A stretch of DNA of 64,000 nucleotides from Aliidiomarina sedimenti (GTDB taxonomy: Bacteria > Pseudomonadota > Gammaproteobacteria > Enterobacterales > Alteromonadaceae). Where the stretch lies: contig NZ_PIPN01000001.1 of assembly GCF_003986955.1 (NCBI RefSeq), positions 1 to 64,000 on the forward strand. Reading direction: 5' to 3'. The translations under genes and the position numbers were made by a program. This document shows, piece after piece, positions 16,431 through 25,504 of the stretch; position 1 is the stretch's first letter; the number at the start of each line of letters is the position of its first letter. The notes beneath the pieces were generated by a model. That model did no database searches, was not told the origin of the DNA, and saw only the letters and a list, made by a program, of their open reading frames with translations.

Positions 16431-17276
16431 ATGGCAGAATCTACCTATGTACCGCCGAAAGTCTGGCAACAGGACAGTGAAAGCGGGGGTAAATTTGCCT
16501 CCATTAACCGGCCAAAGGCTGGCGCAACTCACGACAAGACGTTGCCGCAGGGAAAGCATCCATTGCAACTCTATTCGCTGGCGACTCCAAATGGGGTCAA
16601 GGTGACGGTAATGCTTGAAGAGCTTCTGGAAGCGGGTATTGCTGAGGCTGAATACGATGCGTATTTGATCAATATTATGGAAGGTGAGCAGTTTAGTAGC
16701 GGCTTTGTCGACGTAAATCCGAACTCTAAAATTCCGGCATTAATGGACCATAGCACGCAGCCGCCGACCCGGTTATTTGAATCCGGCTCAATTCTGTTGT
16801 ACCTGGCAGAGAAGTTTAATGCATTTCTCCCAGCGGAGCAGGCGCAGCGAACCGAGTGTTTAAACTGGCTGTTCTGGCAAATGGGCAGTGCGCCGCTGTT
16901 AGGCGGTGGTTTCGGTCATTTTTACGCATACGCGCCGGAGAAGTACGAGTACCCGATAAACCGCTACACCATGGAAGTGAAACGGCAACTGGATGTACTT
17001 GATCGTCAGTTGGCTGAACAAACTTACATAGCCGGTGATACATACAGCATTGCTGATATCGCTATCTGGCCGTGGTATGGCGCTCTGGTGATGAATGAAG
17101 TATACGAGGCGGCTGAATTCCTGGATGCAAAGTCGTATCCAAATGTGTTGCGCTGGGCCAGAATGATAGCCGAACGCCCGGCGGTTCAGCGCGGGCGGAA
17201 GGTAAACCGGACCTGGGGTGAAGCAGAGGAGCAGGTGCATGAACGTCACAGTGCTGAGGACTTTCAACGCGGCTGA
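16431..17276 (+). CDS. yghU: Glutathione S-transferase, YghU type
   Basis: 281 residues, very close to E. coli YghU throughout. The N-terminal thioredoxin-like domain contains LQLYSLATPNGVKVTVMLEE, VNPNSKIPALMDH and ESGSILLYLAEKF; the helical C-domain has GGGFGHFYAYAPEKYEYPIN and IADIAIWPWYGALV. YghU/YfcG enzymes bind two glutathiones and show disulfide-bond reductase activity. The protein is cytoplasmic. The ATG follows AAAGAGGAAG. It is transcribed divergently from the curlin-repeat gene at 15354-16214, and its own terminator follows the stop. It is probably a housekeeping redox gene rather than part of the curlin system. Confidence 0.95.
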   Translation: MAESTYVPPKVWQQDSESGGKFASINRPKAGATHDKTLPQGKHPLQLYSLATPNGVKVTVMLEELLEAGIAEAEYDAYLINIMEGEQFSSGFVDVNPNSKIPALMDHSTQPPTRLFESGSILLYLAEKFNAFLPAEQAQRTECLNWLFWQMGSAPLLGGGFGHFYAYAPEKYEYPINRYTMEVKRQLDVLDRQLAEQTYIAGDTYSIADIAIWPWYGALVMNEVYEAAEFLDAKSYPNVLRWARMIAERPAVQRGRKVNRTWGEAEEQVHERHSAEDFQRG

Positions 17277-17317
17277 TTAAATAGCCGACGAGAGCCGGTC
17301 AATACAGACCCGAATTT

Positions 17318-17360
17318 AATACCCTTACCCAGAGCGAGTTTCGGGTGAGGGTATTTAAAT
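17318..17360 (+). terminator. Rho-independent terminator after yghU
   Basis: AATACCCTTACCC (17318-17330) pairs with GGGTGAGGGTATT (17343-17355) with one G-U pair and a 12-nt loop, followed by TAAATT. It closes the yghU transcript. Confidence 0.75.
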
Positions 17361-17720
17361 TAAAAACTCTTATAAATCAGAAGAATAGCCTTATGAGCTG
17401 TTTTTTACTGCTTGATCTATAGGGCATTAACAGTCCATTTGGGTTAGACAATTGCAAGTAAACCTCCTCTGGTTCTACTTCTAACCTATTAAAAACTAAT
17501 ACCTTTCTTGAGCATGCGTTACTCTCCTGTAAATATCATGTCGCCCTAAATTACGATTGTCGCAGGCAGTGGTGAGCCTACACTGAGTCAGTGAACGACG
17601 ATGCTGGTAAGTATCTGAATTCAGGTCTGACATTCAATGGTTGAGTGTCAGGAATAGGTTGATACGCATACTAATAATAAAACGTCGGTCAGCCTGATTT
17701 TAATAAAGAAGGCTCTTATC
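17361..17720 (+). promoter_or_regulatory. 360-bp leader/promoter region of the curlin gene
   Basis: No coding sequence is seen here. The region is AT-rich at its left and holds a 10-bp palindrome CTGAATTCAG (17615-17624). Directly after it is a hairpin, CTGACATTCAA (17627-17637) with TTGAGTGTCAG (17641-17651), one G-U pair and a TGG loop. These lie 70-105 bp before the curlin start codon. They could be operator sites or a 5' leader structure. Long leaders are usual for curli-type genes, but no specific regulator can be named. Confidence 0.45.
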
Positions 17721-18893
17721 ATGTCTACTCTAACAATCAAAAAATCAGTATTAGCGTTAGCCGTTTCAGTTGCAATTTGCGGTGTCGCTTCAGCAAACCA
17801 GACAGACTTAACACAGGACGGATCGCAAAATACGGCGCTGATTACTCAGATCGGTGCCGCCCAGTCTGTTGTGGCATCTCAAATCGGTGTGATGAATGAT
17901 TTGGATTTTACTCAGGCAGGTATTGGAAGCTCGCTTGACGCGTTACAGGACGGGTACGATAACCAGGCAGTTACCTGGCAGGAAGGTGACGACAACAGTC
18001 TTGACCTGACTCAGCTAGGCGCCGGTGCTGGTAACCGTATTGATTACTTTGCTCAAGGAAGTAATAACTACGGGTCGCTGTTCCAGTCGGGTTCGAACGA
18101 TATCCAGGCTGAGGTGTATGGCGATTATAACGGCGTTAGTGCAGAGCAGCACGGCAGTAATAACCAGGTTGAAACCTTGCTTGAAAACAGCAATAACAGC
18201 CTGAACGCCTATCAAAGTGGTGATGGCAACCAAAGCCTGAGCTACGTTAGCGTCGCTAACGACACCGCGATTGATACCTGGCAAAGCGGTCAGAATAACT
18301 ATGCCAGTGTTGATGTCTACACCCGTTTAAACGGCTCAAACTCAACCTTCAATACCTTCTATATTGAACAGGATGGTAATCAGAACATCGCTGAAGTGGT
18401 CCTTCGCGGCGATGACAATTTCATCAGTGCGGCACAGTATGGTTCGGACAACGAAACCTATGTTGATCAGATCTATCACCACAGCACCTATATTGACAGT
18501 GTGCAGGAAGGTACCAGCAACTATCTGGATATTTCCGTTGCTGGCAATGACAACCAGTACATAGGGTCTCAGTGGGGTGACGAAAATAGCGCTGAAGTTG
18601 AGTTTTCATCACGCCACAACGATGTTCAGGCCGAGCAATTTGGTGAACTGAACAGCCTCACCTTGCTGGTTTCTAATATTCGCAATACGGCCAGCTTTGG
18701 CCAGTATGGTTCCAGCAATACCATTCAGGGTATCGGTGGTGGCGCCTTTGAAGTGGGCGGCGAATGGGGTGACGTTGACCTGGTGCAGGTGGGTAGCAAT
18801 AACCTGATCCAGGGCCACCAGCTGTCGGATAACAGCAGCATGAGCATTGCCCAGCTGGGTACTGCTAACTATGCGCAGGTGACTCAGAACTAG
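17721..18893 (+). CDS. Curlin-repeat amyloid-type secreted protein (major-subunit-like)
   Basis: 390 residues. A Sec signal peptide ends near residue 25 (VAICGVASA-NQ). Everything after it consists of imperfect curlin-like repeats of about 22 residues, built on Q-x-G-x-x-N and spaced glutamines (LFQSGSNDIQAEVYGDYN, AEQHGSNNQVET, YIEQDGNQNIAEVV, QVGSNNLIQGHQ). The composition is rich in N, Q, G, S and acidic residues with no cysteine in the mature part. It is about 2.5 times the length of E. coli CsgA. It probably forms an extracellular amyloid fibre. No csgD, csgE, csgF or csgG homologue is in the window, so the export pore must be encoded elsewhere. Its last 80 residues share a cassette with the protein at 15354-16214. 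Confidence 0.8.
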   Translation: MSTLTIKKSVLALAVSVAICGVASANQTDLTQDGSQNTALITQIGAAQSVVASQIGVMNDLDFTQAGIGSSLDALQDGYDNQAVTWQEGDDNSLDLTQLGAGAGNRIDYFAQGSNNYGSLFQSGSNDIQAEVYGDYNGVSAEQHGSNNQVETLLENSNNSLNAYQSGDGNQSLSYVSVANDTAIDTWQSGQNNYASVDVYTRLNGSNSTFNTFYIEQDGNQNIAEVVLRGDDNFISAAQYGSDNETYVDQIYHHSTYIDSVQEGTSNYLDISVAGNDNQYIGSQWGDENSAEVEFSSRHNDVQAEQFGELNSLTLLVSNIRNTASFGQYGSSNTIQGIGGGAFEVGGEWGDVDLVQVGSNNLIQGHQLSDNSSMSIAQLGTANYAQVTQN

Positions 18894-18910
18894 TCTGACT
18901 ACCTGAAAGA

Positions 18911-18948
18911 AAAACCCCGGAACCTGAGTCCCGGGGTTTTTTATTTTT
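18911..18948 (+). terminator. Strong rho-independent terminator after the curlin gene
   Basis: AAAACCCCGG (18911-18920) pairs with CCGGGGTTTT (18931-18940) around a 10-nt loop, followed by TTATTTTTTT. It can also serve egtD from the other strand. Confidence 0.9.
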
Positions 18949-18972
18949 TTCGCGCCTCCGGGTCAGGAGGGA

Positions 18973-19929
18973 CTAATTTTGAGCCAGCACCACCGAAAAC
19001 ATCCTGTCAGGTGCATGCCACCATTCCACGGCTTGCCAGCCAGCCTTTTCAAGCAAGCTTTCGAATTCGTTCTGGTGGTACTTGTAGGAGTTCTCGGTAT
19101 GAATCGTTTCTCCGTCTGCAAAGTGAATTTCACGCCCCGCGACGTCGACACGTTGTTCCCGGGTGGCCACCAGGTGCATCTCAACGCGGCCTAAATCAGA
19201 ATTGTAAAAAGCACGGTGTGCAAAATGGTCGGGTTGGAAATTCGCATCCAGTTCACGGTTTATACGTACCAGCAGATTCTTATTAAATGCAGCGGTAACC
19301 CCTTTGCTGTCGTTGTACGCCATTTGCAGTACATCATTTGGTTTTTTGGTATCGACCCCTAACAGCATATATTGGCCCTGGCCAAGGGTCTGTCCGGCGT
19401 TCTGCAGAAAGTGGGTCGCATCGGCGGGGGAGAAGTTGCCGATCGTTGAACCCGGGAAAAAGCCCATGCGCTTGTCGTCACTGGCTGGTAACCGCAGTGC
19501 TTCTGTGAAATCACCTTCCACCGCGGTGACCTCGAGATGCGGATAGCGTGCTTTTAAATTAGTACTGGCCAGAGCAAGGTGGTCGCCAGATATGTCAATC
19601 GCGATGAAGCGGCTGATTGCGCTAATGTTGTCCAGCAGGGGTTTCACTTTATGCAACGACCCAGCGCCGAATTCAATCACTTCTAACGGATGACGAAAGC
19701 GCTGAGCGAGCGATTCGGCGACCGCAGGGAGCATGGTCATCTCACATGCGTAGGGGTAGTACTCATCCAGCTGGCAAATTTGATCGAAGAGGTGAGATCC
19801 GCGCGCATCATAGAAATACTTTGGGGATAGTTGCTTTTGCGGCTGGCTCAGTCCGGCTAAAACATCGGTTAAAAATGTGTCGGCCTGAGGCACTGCGGGG
19901 TCATTGCTTTGGGTCGGTAAACTGCTCAT
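18973..19929 (-). CDS. egtD: L-histidine N-alpha-methyltransferase EgtD (ergothioneine synthesis)
   Basis: 318 residues, the usual EgtD length. It starts with the DUF2260-type region (LSPKYFYDARGSHLFDQIC, then LDEYYPYACEM). The SAM-binding motif EFGAGSLHKVKPLL lies near residue 85, GFFPGSTIGNFSPADA near 155, and the substrate-binding C-terminus contains NSYKYHQNEFESLLEKAGW. EgtD trimethylates histidine to hercynine, the first step of ergothioneine biosynthesis. Its ATG directly abuts the TAG of egtB (TAGATG), so the two genes are co-translated. egtA, egtC and egtE homologues are absent nearby, so the C-S lyase step must be done by another gene product. Confidence 0.92.
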   Translation of the reverse strand: MSSLPTQSNDPAVPQADTFLTDVLAGLSQPQKQLSPKYFYDARGSHLFDQICQLDEYYPYACEMTMLPAVAESLAQRFRHPLEVIEFGAGSLHKVKPLLDNISAISRFIAIDISGDHLALASTNLKARYPHLEVTAVEGDFTEALRLPASDDKRMGFFPGSTIGNFSPADATHFLQNAGQTLGQGQYMLLGVDTKKPNDVLQMAYNDSKGVTAAFNKNLLVRINRELDANFQPDHFAHRAFYNSDLGRVEMHLVATREQRVDVAGREIHFADGETIHTENSYKYHQNEFESLLEKAGWQAVEWWHAPDRMFSVVLAQN

Positions 19930-21186
19930 CTATACCTCGTTATCGAGAGTCATTGCCAGCCGTACACCACTAAATTGCCAGCGTTGATAAGGGTGGAAAA
20001 AGTTACGATAGCTACTGCGGATTTGCGCAGCCGGGGTCGCGCAGGAACCTCCTCGCAGAACCATTTGGTTGATCATGAATTTACTATTGTATTCGGCGAG
20101 CGCGCCTTGCGCCGGGGTAAAACCGGGGTAGGGAAGGAAAGCGCTATGAGTCCATTCCCAAAGGGTCCCAAAGAGCTGTTGCAAACCGCTCTGCGCTGGC
20201 ATAGCAGGATGGTGCGCAGTGTCCACAGTCAGAAACTGTCCCTGCGCCTTCGTGTTAGCGGGTTGCGCTGTTGCCGCCTGTTCCCATTCGGCTTCAGTTG
20301 GCAGGCGCGCACCGGCATAACGCGCATAGGCGTCTGCCTCGAAATAGCTGACATGGCAAACCGGCTCATCCAGGGCCACCGGGTGGCGACCGCGAAAGCT
20401 GAACTGATACCACTGGTTATCCTTTTTGAACCAATACAGGGGCGCCTGCCATTGCTCTTGCTGGCATAGGGCCCAGCCTTCTGACAGCCACAGTTCAGGG
20501 CGCTGATAACCGCCGTCTTTAATAAATTGCATCCACTGGCGGTTGCTCACCAGCTGGTTTGCGAGGGCGAAGGGCGCGTTATAAACCTGGTGCTGGGGGC
20601 GTTCACAATCGTAAGCAAAGCTATCATCGCTGCCATTGTCAGTGGCATGCCCAATGTGCACCAAGCCCCCGTCAAATTCCGTGTAACCGTCGTCGCTAAC
20701 CTGGGGTCGCTTTACCGCAGAGTCAGCGACTAAACCGTCGGCATAGGGATTAAGCGACAGCGCGTGTTTAATATCTGTCAGAATCAATTCCTGATGCTGC
20801 ATTTCATGATGTAATCCTATGGTCAGGACAGATTTAAGGCTGGCAGGGAGGGTCGCAAGCAACTCATCCATCTGCTCGTCGACGTAACGGCGGTAGTCGA
20901 TGACTTCATTCAGCCCGGGTCGCGACAACAAGCCGCGTTGCGGCCTGGGGTGACGTTCACCTACGGCATCGTAATAGGAATTGAAGAGGTACCTGAAGTG
21001 CGGGTTGAATACTTGATAACCAGGTAAATGAGGCTGTAACAGAAAGGTTTCAAAGAACCAGGTTGTGTGAGCCAGATGCCATTTGGTCGGGCTGGCGTCC
21101 GCCATCGACTGTAGCATCATATCTTCGGCCGAAAGTCCCTTTGTCAGCGCCAGAGTTTGTTCCCTGACTGAACGATAATTCAACAT
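19930..21186 (-). CDS. egtB: Ergothioneine sulfoxide synthase EgtB
   Basis: 418 residues. The N-terminal DinB-like domain carries the iron-binding histidines in SPTKWHLAHTTWFFETF and the HxxxHxE motif in GLHHEMQHQELILTDI. The C-terminal formylglycine-generating-enzyme-type domain contains CHVSYFEADAYARYAGARLP, TLWEWTHSAFLPYPGF, VLRGGSCATPAAQIRSSYRN and a final WQFSGVRLA. EgtB joins hercynine to a thiol (gamma-glutamylcysteine or cysteine) with oxygen, making the sulfoxide intermediate. It is first in a two-gene operon with egtD. OvoA is excluded because no methyltransferase is fused, and the adjacent EgtD favours ergothioneine over selenoneine. Confidence 0.9.
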   Translation of the reverse strand: MLNYRSVREQTLALTKGLSAEDMMLQSMADASPTKWHLAHTTWFFETFLLQPHLPGYQVFNPHFRYLFNSYYDAVGERHPRPQRGLLSRPGLNEVIDYRRYVDEQMDELLATLPASLKSVLTIGLHHEMQHQELILTDIKHALSLNPYADGLVADSAVKRPQVSDDGYTEFDGGLVHIGHATDNGSDDSFAYDCERPQHQVYNAPFALANQLVSNRQWMQFIKDGGYQRPELWLSEGWALCQQEQWQAPLYWFKKDNQWYQFSFRGRHPVALDEPVCHVSYFEADAYARYAGARLPTEAEWEQAATAQPANTKAQGQFLTVDTAHHPAMPAQSGLQQLFGTLWEWTHSAFLPYPGFTPAQGALAEYNSKFMINQMVLRGGSCATPAAQIRSSYRNFFHPYQRWQFSGVRLAMTLDNEV

Positions 21187-21287
21187 CAGTACTGCCTGCG
21201 GTTAAGAATCACTGGAAGTTCGTTTTCAACCATAGACGGAGAAGCCAGTTTTGTCGAAACTGACTTCATCCGCCAATGCGCAACACC

Positions 21288-24200
21288 CTAGTCCTGAGCG
21301 GCTGTCAGTTCCTCCTGCAGACGTTTGCCTTCATCGGCACGGGGTTTGGTAAACCGGGCAATACCGAGGTAAAGCACAGGGGTCAAATAGAGGGTAAAGA
21401 GTACCGCAATGGTAAGACCGCCAAACACAACCCAGCCGATGGCGCTGCGCGCTTCAGCGCCCGCGCCAGAGGCGAGAATCAAGGGCAGGGCACCTAATAG
21501 GGTGGACACCAGGGTCATCATAATTGGCCGTAAACGAATACGGGCTGCTTCTTCGATGGCCTGGCGTACCTCGTAGCCGCGGTCGCGCAGCTGATCAGCA
21601 AACTCGACAAGTAAAATCGCATTCTTGGCGAGTAGCCCGATAAGCATGACCAGACCAATTTGTGAGTAAATATTGATGCTGTTACCGGTTATAAAGAGCG
21701 CGAACAGGGCGGCTGCCAAACCAAACGGTACGGTCAGCATGACTACGATGGCACTGTTGATACTTTCAAACTGGGCCGCCAGCACTAAAAATACGATGAT
21801 CAAGGCGAGTATGTAGGTGAGGGTCACTTCCCGTGCGGTTTCTTCAAAGGTTAAGGCGTCACCAAGGAAGACCAGGCCGATTCCTTCAGGTAGTTCGGCC
21901 CGGCTCAGCTCGCGAATGCTTTCTACTGCGCGCTGAATAGGCAGTGTACTGGGCAGGTCAAAACTGACTTCAATGGCCCGCCGTTGTACGTGTCGTTCAA
22001 GCTCCGCCGCTACGCCTTCCTCGGTGATAGACGCCAGCGCTGATAAGGCAACCAATTCGCCGCTGCGGGCTCGCAGATACAGGTTGCTGAGGTCGCTGGG
22101 GTCATTAACCTGGCTACGGTTGGCCTGCAGAATAATAGGAACTGCCTGGTCGCCGATATTCAAATCGGCGAGGTCATCACCGTTTATGGCCACGCGCAGA
22201 GTTGTCGAAATATCGGATAGTTCGACCCCTAAGTCTTCTGCTCTGCGTCGGTCGATATTAACCCGTAACTGCGGCTGGGTGGGCTGATAGGAAATTTGGC
22301 CGTTGCCCAGTTCGGGGAGTTCTTCTTCGATACGTTGCGAGAAGTCGCGGGCAGCCTGATAAATTTGCTGGTAATCGTTGCCGGTCAGGGCGAACTCAAT
22401 ACCACCCCCACCGGGGCCACGCATATTAAGGCTGTTGGCGCCGAAAGCTCTGCCTGGAGCGCCTGGAATAGCGCCCAACGGCCCACGGATTTCGTTAATA
22501 ATTTCCTGTTGCGAGCGCGGCCGCTCACTCCAGTCGGTTAGCGGAACCGTAATGAAGACCCGGTTTGGATCCCACTGACCGACCACGGTATATAAGCTTT
22601 CGATTTCGCCGTCCTCAAGATACGGCAGCAGAATTTCTTCCATCCGATCGGCCTGACGCTGCATAAAGGGCAGGCCTGCGCCGTCTGGCCCCTGCGCCAT
22701 AATCCGGATCATACCGCGGTCTTCAGGGGGTAACAGTTCGTTGTCGATGACGCGATAGACACTGCCGGCACCAATGGCAAGCACCAAACAACCGAGCAGG
22801 ACCCACCATGCGTGATTCAGTGCGATGTGCAAGGTGCGCCCGTAGCTGTCGATTAAGCGAGTACCAAAGCGGGCGAGAACGCTTTCTCTGCCCTTACTGA
22901 GTGGCAGGCGCGCGGTCAGTGCAGGGACTAATGACAAGGCGACAAAGGATGAAATAATCACTGCTGCCGCCAGTACGCCGCCAAACTCACGGAACAGCCG
23001 ACCTGCAGTCGAAGGTAGAAAGGCAATTGGCACAAACACAGCGGCCAGTACTGCGGTTGTTGCCACCACCGCGAAGAATACTTCGCGGGTGCCAACCACG
23101 GCGGCAGCACGTGAGCCCAGACCTGACGCACGGCGACGCTGAATATTTTCGGTGACCACAATGGCGTCATCAACAATAAGGCCGGTTGCCAGCACCAACG
23201 CCAGCAACGTAAGAATATTAATCGAGAAGCCCAGTAACCAGATAGCCGCGACAGCACCAACCAAGGACACCGGAATCGCCACGGCGGGGATGACGGTGGC
23301 CCGCCAAGAACCAATAAACAGGCGTAAGGTAAAGATAACCAGCACAATGGTGAATGCCAGCGAGGTTACGACCTGCTGTACCGAGTCCTTGATAAATACC
23401 GCGTCATCAGTGGTGACCTGCATCTGCAGTTCAGGAAATCGCTCGCGCACGTCGCCAAGGACCCGAGAGACTTCATTGGAAATTTCAATCGTATTTGAAC
23501 CAGCCTGACGAATGACACTGATACCAATAACAGTTCGCCCATCCAGGCGCACCATGCTGGTGGCGTCAGCCGGCGAAAAGTAAACATCAGCAACATCACC
23601 AACGCGGGTATCGCCGGTAATGACAATATCAGCGAGTTGTTCGGCAGTTACTGAGCTGGCATCGGCTCGCACAATAATTTGCTGGTCAGTATTGCGTAAG
23701 CTCCCTGCCGGCACATCAAAAGGAGCCTGGCGTAAGACATCGGCAACCTGGCTGGCGGTGAGATCATAACTATTCAGCCGCAGCGGATCTAACATCACCC
23801 GGGCGACGCGCTCGCGGGCACCATCGAGCTGGACATCAGCAACCCCGGGGATATTCAGAAACAGGGGAGCCAGATCAGTTTCAATGCGCTCAGTCATGGT
23901 TTCAAGATCGAGGCGGTCACTGGAAATCGAAATGGCGACGACCGGGCGTGAATCACTGTCGGCTTTGATAATTGACAACCGCTCCACACCATCTGGCAAG
24001 TCACGCTGTATCTGGGCAATGGCTTCACGGGTTTCATTGGCGGCGTTATCGATATTCACCCCAGCGCGGAACTGGACCACAATGCGGGTACTGTCTTCTT
24101 CACTCGAAGAGTAGATGGCATGCACACCGCTGACCCGGGCCGCGGCGCCTTCCAAGCGAGAGGTTACTTCGGTGTCCATGGTTTCCGGGGCTGCACCGGG

Positions 24201-24392
24201 GAAGCTGGCGCTGACGGTGAGCATCGGCATATCGACATCCGGCAACTCACGCACTTCGGTTCCGTTTAAGGCGGCAAAACCGGCGATGATAATCAGTAAA
24301 TTGAGGACAATAATGAGAACAGGTCGCCGGATCGACAGGGTCGGAAGGTCAGAATGACTCGAATAGAGGGAGCTGTCGTTGTCTGCACTCAT
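21288..24392 (-). CDS. RND-family multidrug efflux permease (HAE-1 type)
   Basis: 1034 residues, full length. It has twelve transmembrane helices in the usual 1+5+1+5 arrangement and two large periplasmic loops. The proton-relay helix 4 has the classical double aspartate (LALVLATGLIVDDAIVVTEN). Other family marks are SFPGAAPETMDTEVTSRLE near residue 50, AVVATTAVLAAVFVPIAFLP, and IGLVMLIGLLAKNAILLVEF with RLRPIMMTLVSTLLGALPL in the second half. It pumps hydrophobic compounds outward using the proton gradient, together with the adaptor encoded just upstream (4-bp overlap, ATGA). No outer-membrane TolC-like gene is adjacent. A Fur-box-like site lies upstream of the operon. Confidence 0.93.
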   Translation of the reverse strand: MSADNDSSLYSSHSDLPTLSIRRPVLIIVLNLLIIIAGFAALNGTEVRELPDVDMPMLTVSASFPGAAPETMDTEVTSRLEGAAARVSGVHAIYSSSEEDSTRIVVQFRAGVNIDNAANETREAIAQIQRDLPDGVERLSIIKADSDSRPVVAISISSDRLDLETMTERIETDLAPLFLNIPGVADVQLDGARERVARVMLDPLRLNSYDLTASQVADVLRQAPFDVPAGSLRNTDQQIIVRADASSVTAEQLADIVITGDTRVGDVADVYFSPADATSMVRLDGRTVIGISVIRQAGSNTIEISNEVSRVLGDVRERFPELQMQVTTDDAVFIKDSVQQVVTSLAFTIVLVIFTLRLFIGSWRATVIPAVAIPVSLVGAVAAIWLLGFSINILTLLALVLATGLIVDDAIVVTENIQRRRASGLGSRAAAVVGTREVFFAVVATTAVLAAVFVPIAFLPSTAGRLFREFGGVLAAAVIISSFVALSLVPALTARLPLSKGRESVLARFGTRLIDSYGRTLHIALNHAWWVLLGCLVLAIGAGSVYRVIDNELLPPEDRGMIRIMAQGPDGAGLPFMQRQADRMEEILLPYLEDGEIESLYTVVGQWDPNRVFITVPLTDWSERPRSQQEIINEIRGPLGAIPGAPGRAFGANSLNMRGPGGGGIEFALTGNDYQQIYQAARDFSQRIEEELPELGNGQISYQPTQPQLRVNIDRRRAEDLGVELSDISTTLRVAINGDDLADLNIGDQAVPIILQANRSQVNDPSDLSNLYLRARSGELVALSALASITEEGVAAELERHVQRRAIEVSFDLPSTLPIQRAVESIRELSRAELPEGIGLVFLGDALTFEETAREVTLTYILALIIVFLVLAAQFESINSAIVVMLTVPFGLAAALFALFITGNSINIYSQIGLVMLIGLLAKNAILLVEFADQLRDRGYEVRQAIEEAARIRLRPIMMTLVSTLLGALPLILASGAGAEARSAIGWVVFGGLTIAVLFTLYLTPVLYLGIARFTKPRADEGKRLQEELTAAQD

Positions 24393-25426
24393 GCGTCATT
24401 TTCCATAGTCTGTGAACGCACGGCCTGGCCTTCGCGAACGTTCTGAACACCTTCGGTAATCAGGGTCTGACCTTGCTCCAGTTCACCGTCGACCAACACG
24501 CGACTCCGCGTGCGCTGTTTAATCTGCACATCGACCCGCTCTGCGCGACCGTCGGTTACGCGCCATACATAGGGACTGGTTGGCCCCCACATCAAAGCGG
24601 CTTCCGGAATGCTGGCATAGGCTTCACCCTCGGTTTGCAGGCTTACTCTGAAACTGGTGCCAGGCCGATAGCTGTCGTTGGCATTGTCAATTAAGGCACG
24701 GATGCGAATAGTGCGATTTTCAACGTCCAGCCGGGAGTCAATTTGTGCTACCTGAGCGTCGATTTCGGTGCCCTGTTGTTGCCAGGGGCTGACTCGCAAT
24801 ACGGCTTCTCTCTGTAGTAAATCCAGGGCGCTTTCGGGTGCCCGGAAATCGATATAAAGCTGGTCACGGTGGTCCAGGGTGGTGATCGCCGTTTGCTCGT
24901 TGATCCGATCGCCGACTTCAACATCAGTAATGCCAACCACGCCGTTAAACGGGGCTCTTACCTTGCGGTCCTCAAACTCGGTTTCTGCTTCGGTCAGCTG
25001 GACTTGCAGCAGGTCTCGCACGGTTACCGCATCGTCCAGCTCACTTTGGGGAATGGCCTGTTGCTCCCGGCTTCGGGTGAGACGGTCCACGGTACGTTCA
25101 GCATCCGCCAGTTGGATACGTGCGCGGTCCAGCGCAACCTGCTGGCGGCGGGCGTCCATCTGCACCAAAACATCACCTTTGTTGACTCTGCTTCCAGGCA
25201 CAATGTTGACCTCAGTAACCCGGTCAGCAACGGCTGGATAAAGAATCACTGAGCGTAACGCCTGCGCAGTGCCGACCGCTTCGACCCGTTGCGTTTGCTG
25301 CTCAAAACGCAATGTTTCAGTCACCACCAATGCCTGGTCGTCAGACTGAGCGATTACGGGGCTGCTAAATAGCCAGCTAAGGGTAAAGCAGAAAACCAGT
25401 GCATAGCGAAATTTTGAGTAGTCCAT
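24389..25426 (-). CDS. RND efflux periplasmic adaptor (membrane-fusion protein)
   Basis: 345 residues. An N-terminal signal peptide (ALVFCFTLSWLFSSPVIAQ) is followed by the lipoyl half (AVADRVTEVNIVPGSRVNKG and DVLVQMDARRQQ), an alpha-hairpin of heptad character (about 95-140), the second lipoyl half (VRAPFNGVVGITDVEVGDRI) and beta-barrel and membrane-proximal domains. It bridges the inner-membrane permease to an outer-membrane channel. It is the first gene of the efflux operon, and its stop overlaps the permease start. The 204-bp region upstream, shared with a divergent small secreted protein gene, contains a Fur-box-like palindrome, suggesting iron-responsive expression. Confidence 0.92.
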   Translation of the reverse strand: MDYSKFRYALVFCFTLSWLFSSPVIAQSDDQALVVTETLRFEQQTQRVEAVGTAQALRSVILYPAVADRVTEVNIVPGSRVNKGDVLVQMDARRQQVALDRARIQLADAERTVDRLTRSREQQAIPQSELDDAVTVRDLLQVQLTEAETEFEDRKVRAPFNGVVGITDVEVGDRINEQTAITTLDHRDQLYIDFRAPESALDLLQREAVLRVSPWQQQGTEIDAQVAQIDSRLDVENRTIRIRALIDNANDSYRPGTSFRVSLQTEGEAYASIPEAALMWGPTSPYVWRVTDGRAERVDVQIKQRTRSRVLVDGELEQGQTLITEGVQNVREGQAVRSQTMENDA

Positions 25427-25504
25427 CAGCGGTCCGTGGTTGTCTTTGTTGTGTAGGTATACGGAAGAATGTCGAAAAAGATTAGTCCGTTACTGATCTC
25501 TAGT

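Noticed and set aside
19975-20469. 164-codon plus-strand open frame
   Set aside because: It lies wholly antisense to egtB, whose conserved motifs fill the same DNA; no ribosome site and no recognisable protein.
18973-21186. Ovothiol synthase OvoA or a selenoneine cluster
   Set aside because: OvoA has the methyltransferase fused to the EgtB-like domain; here the two are separate and the methyltransferase is a full-length EgtD. No selenium sugar or selenophosphate genes are adjacent.
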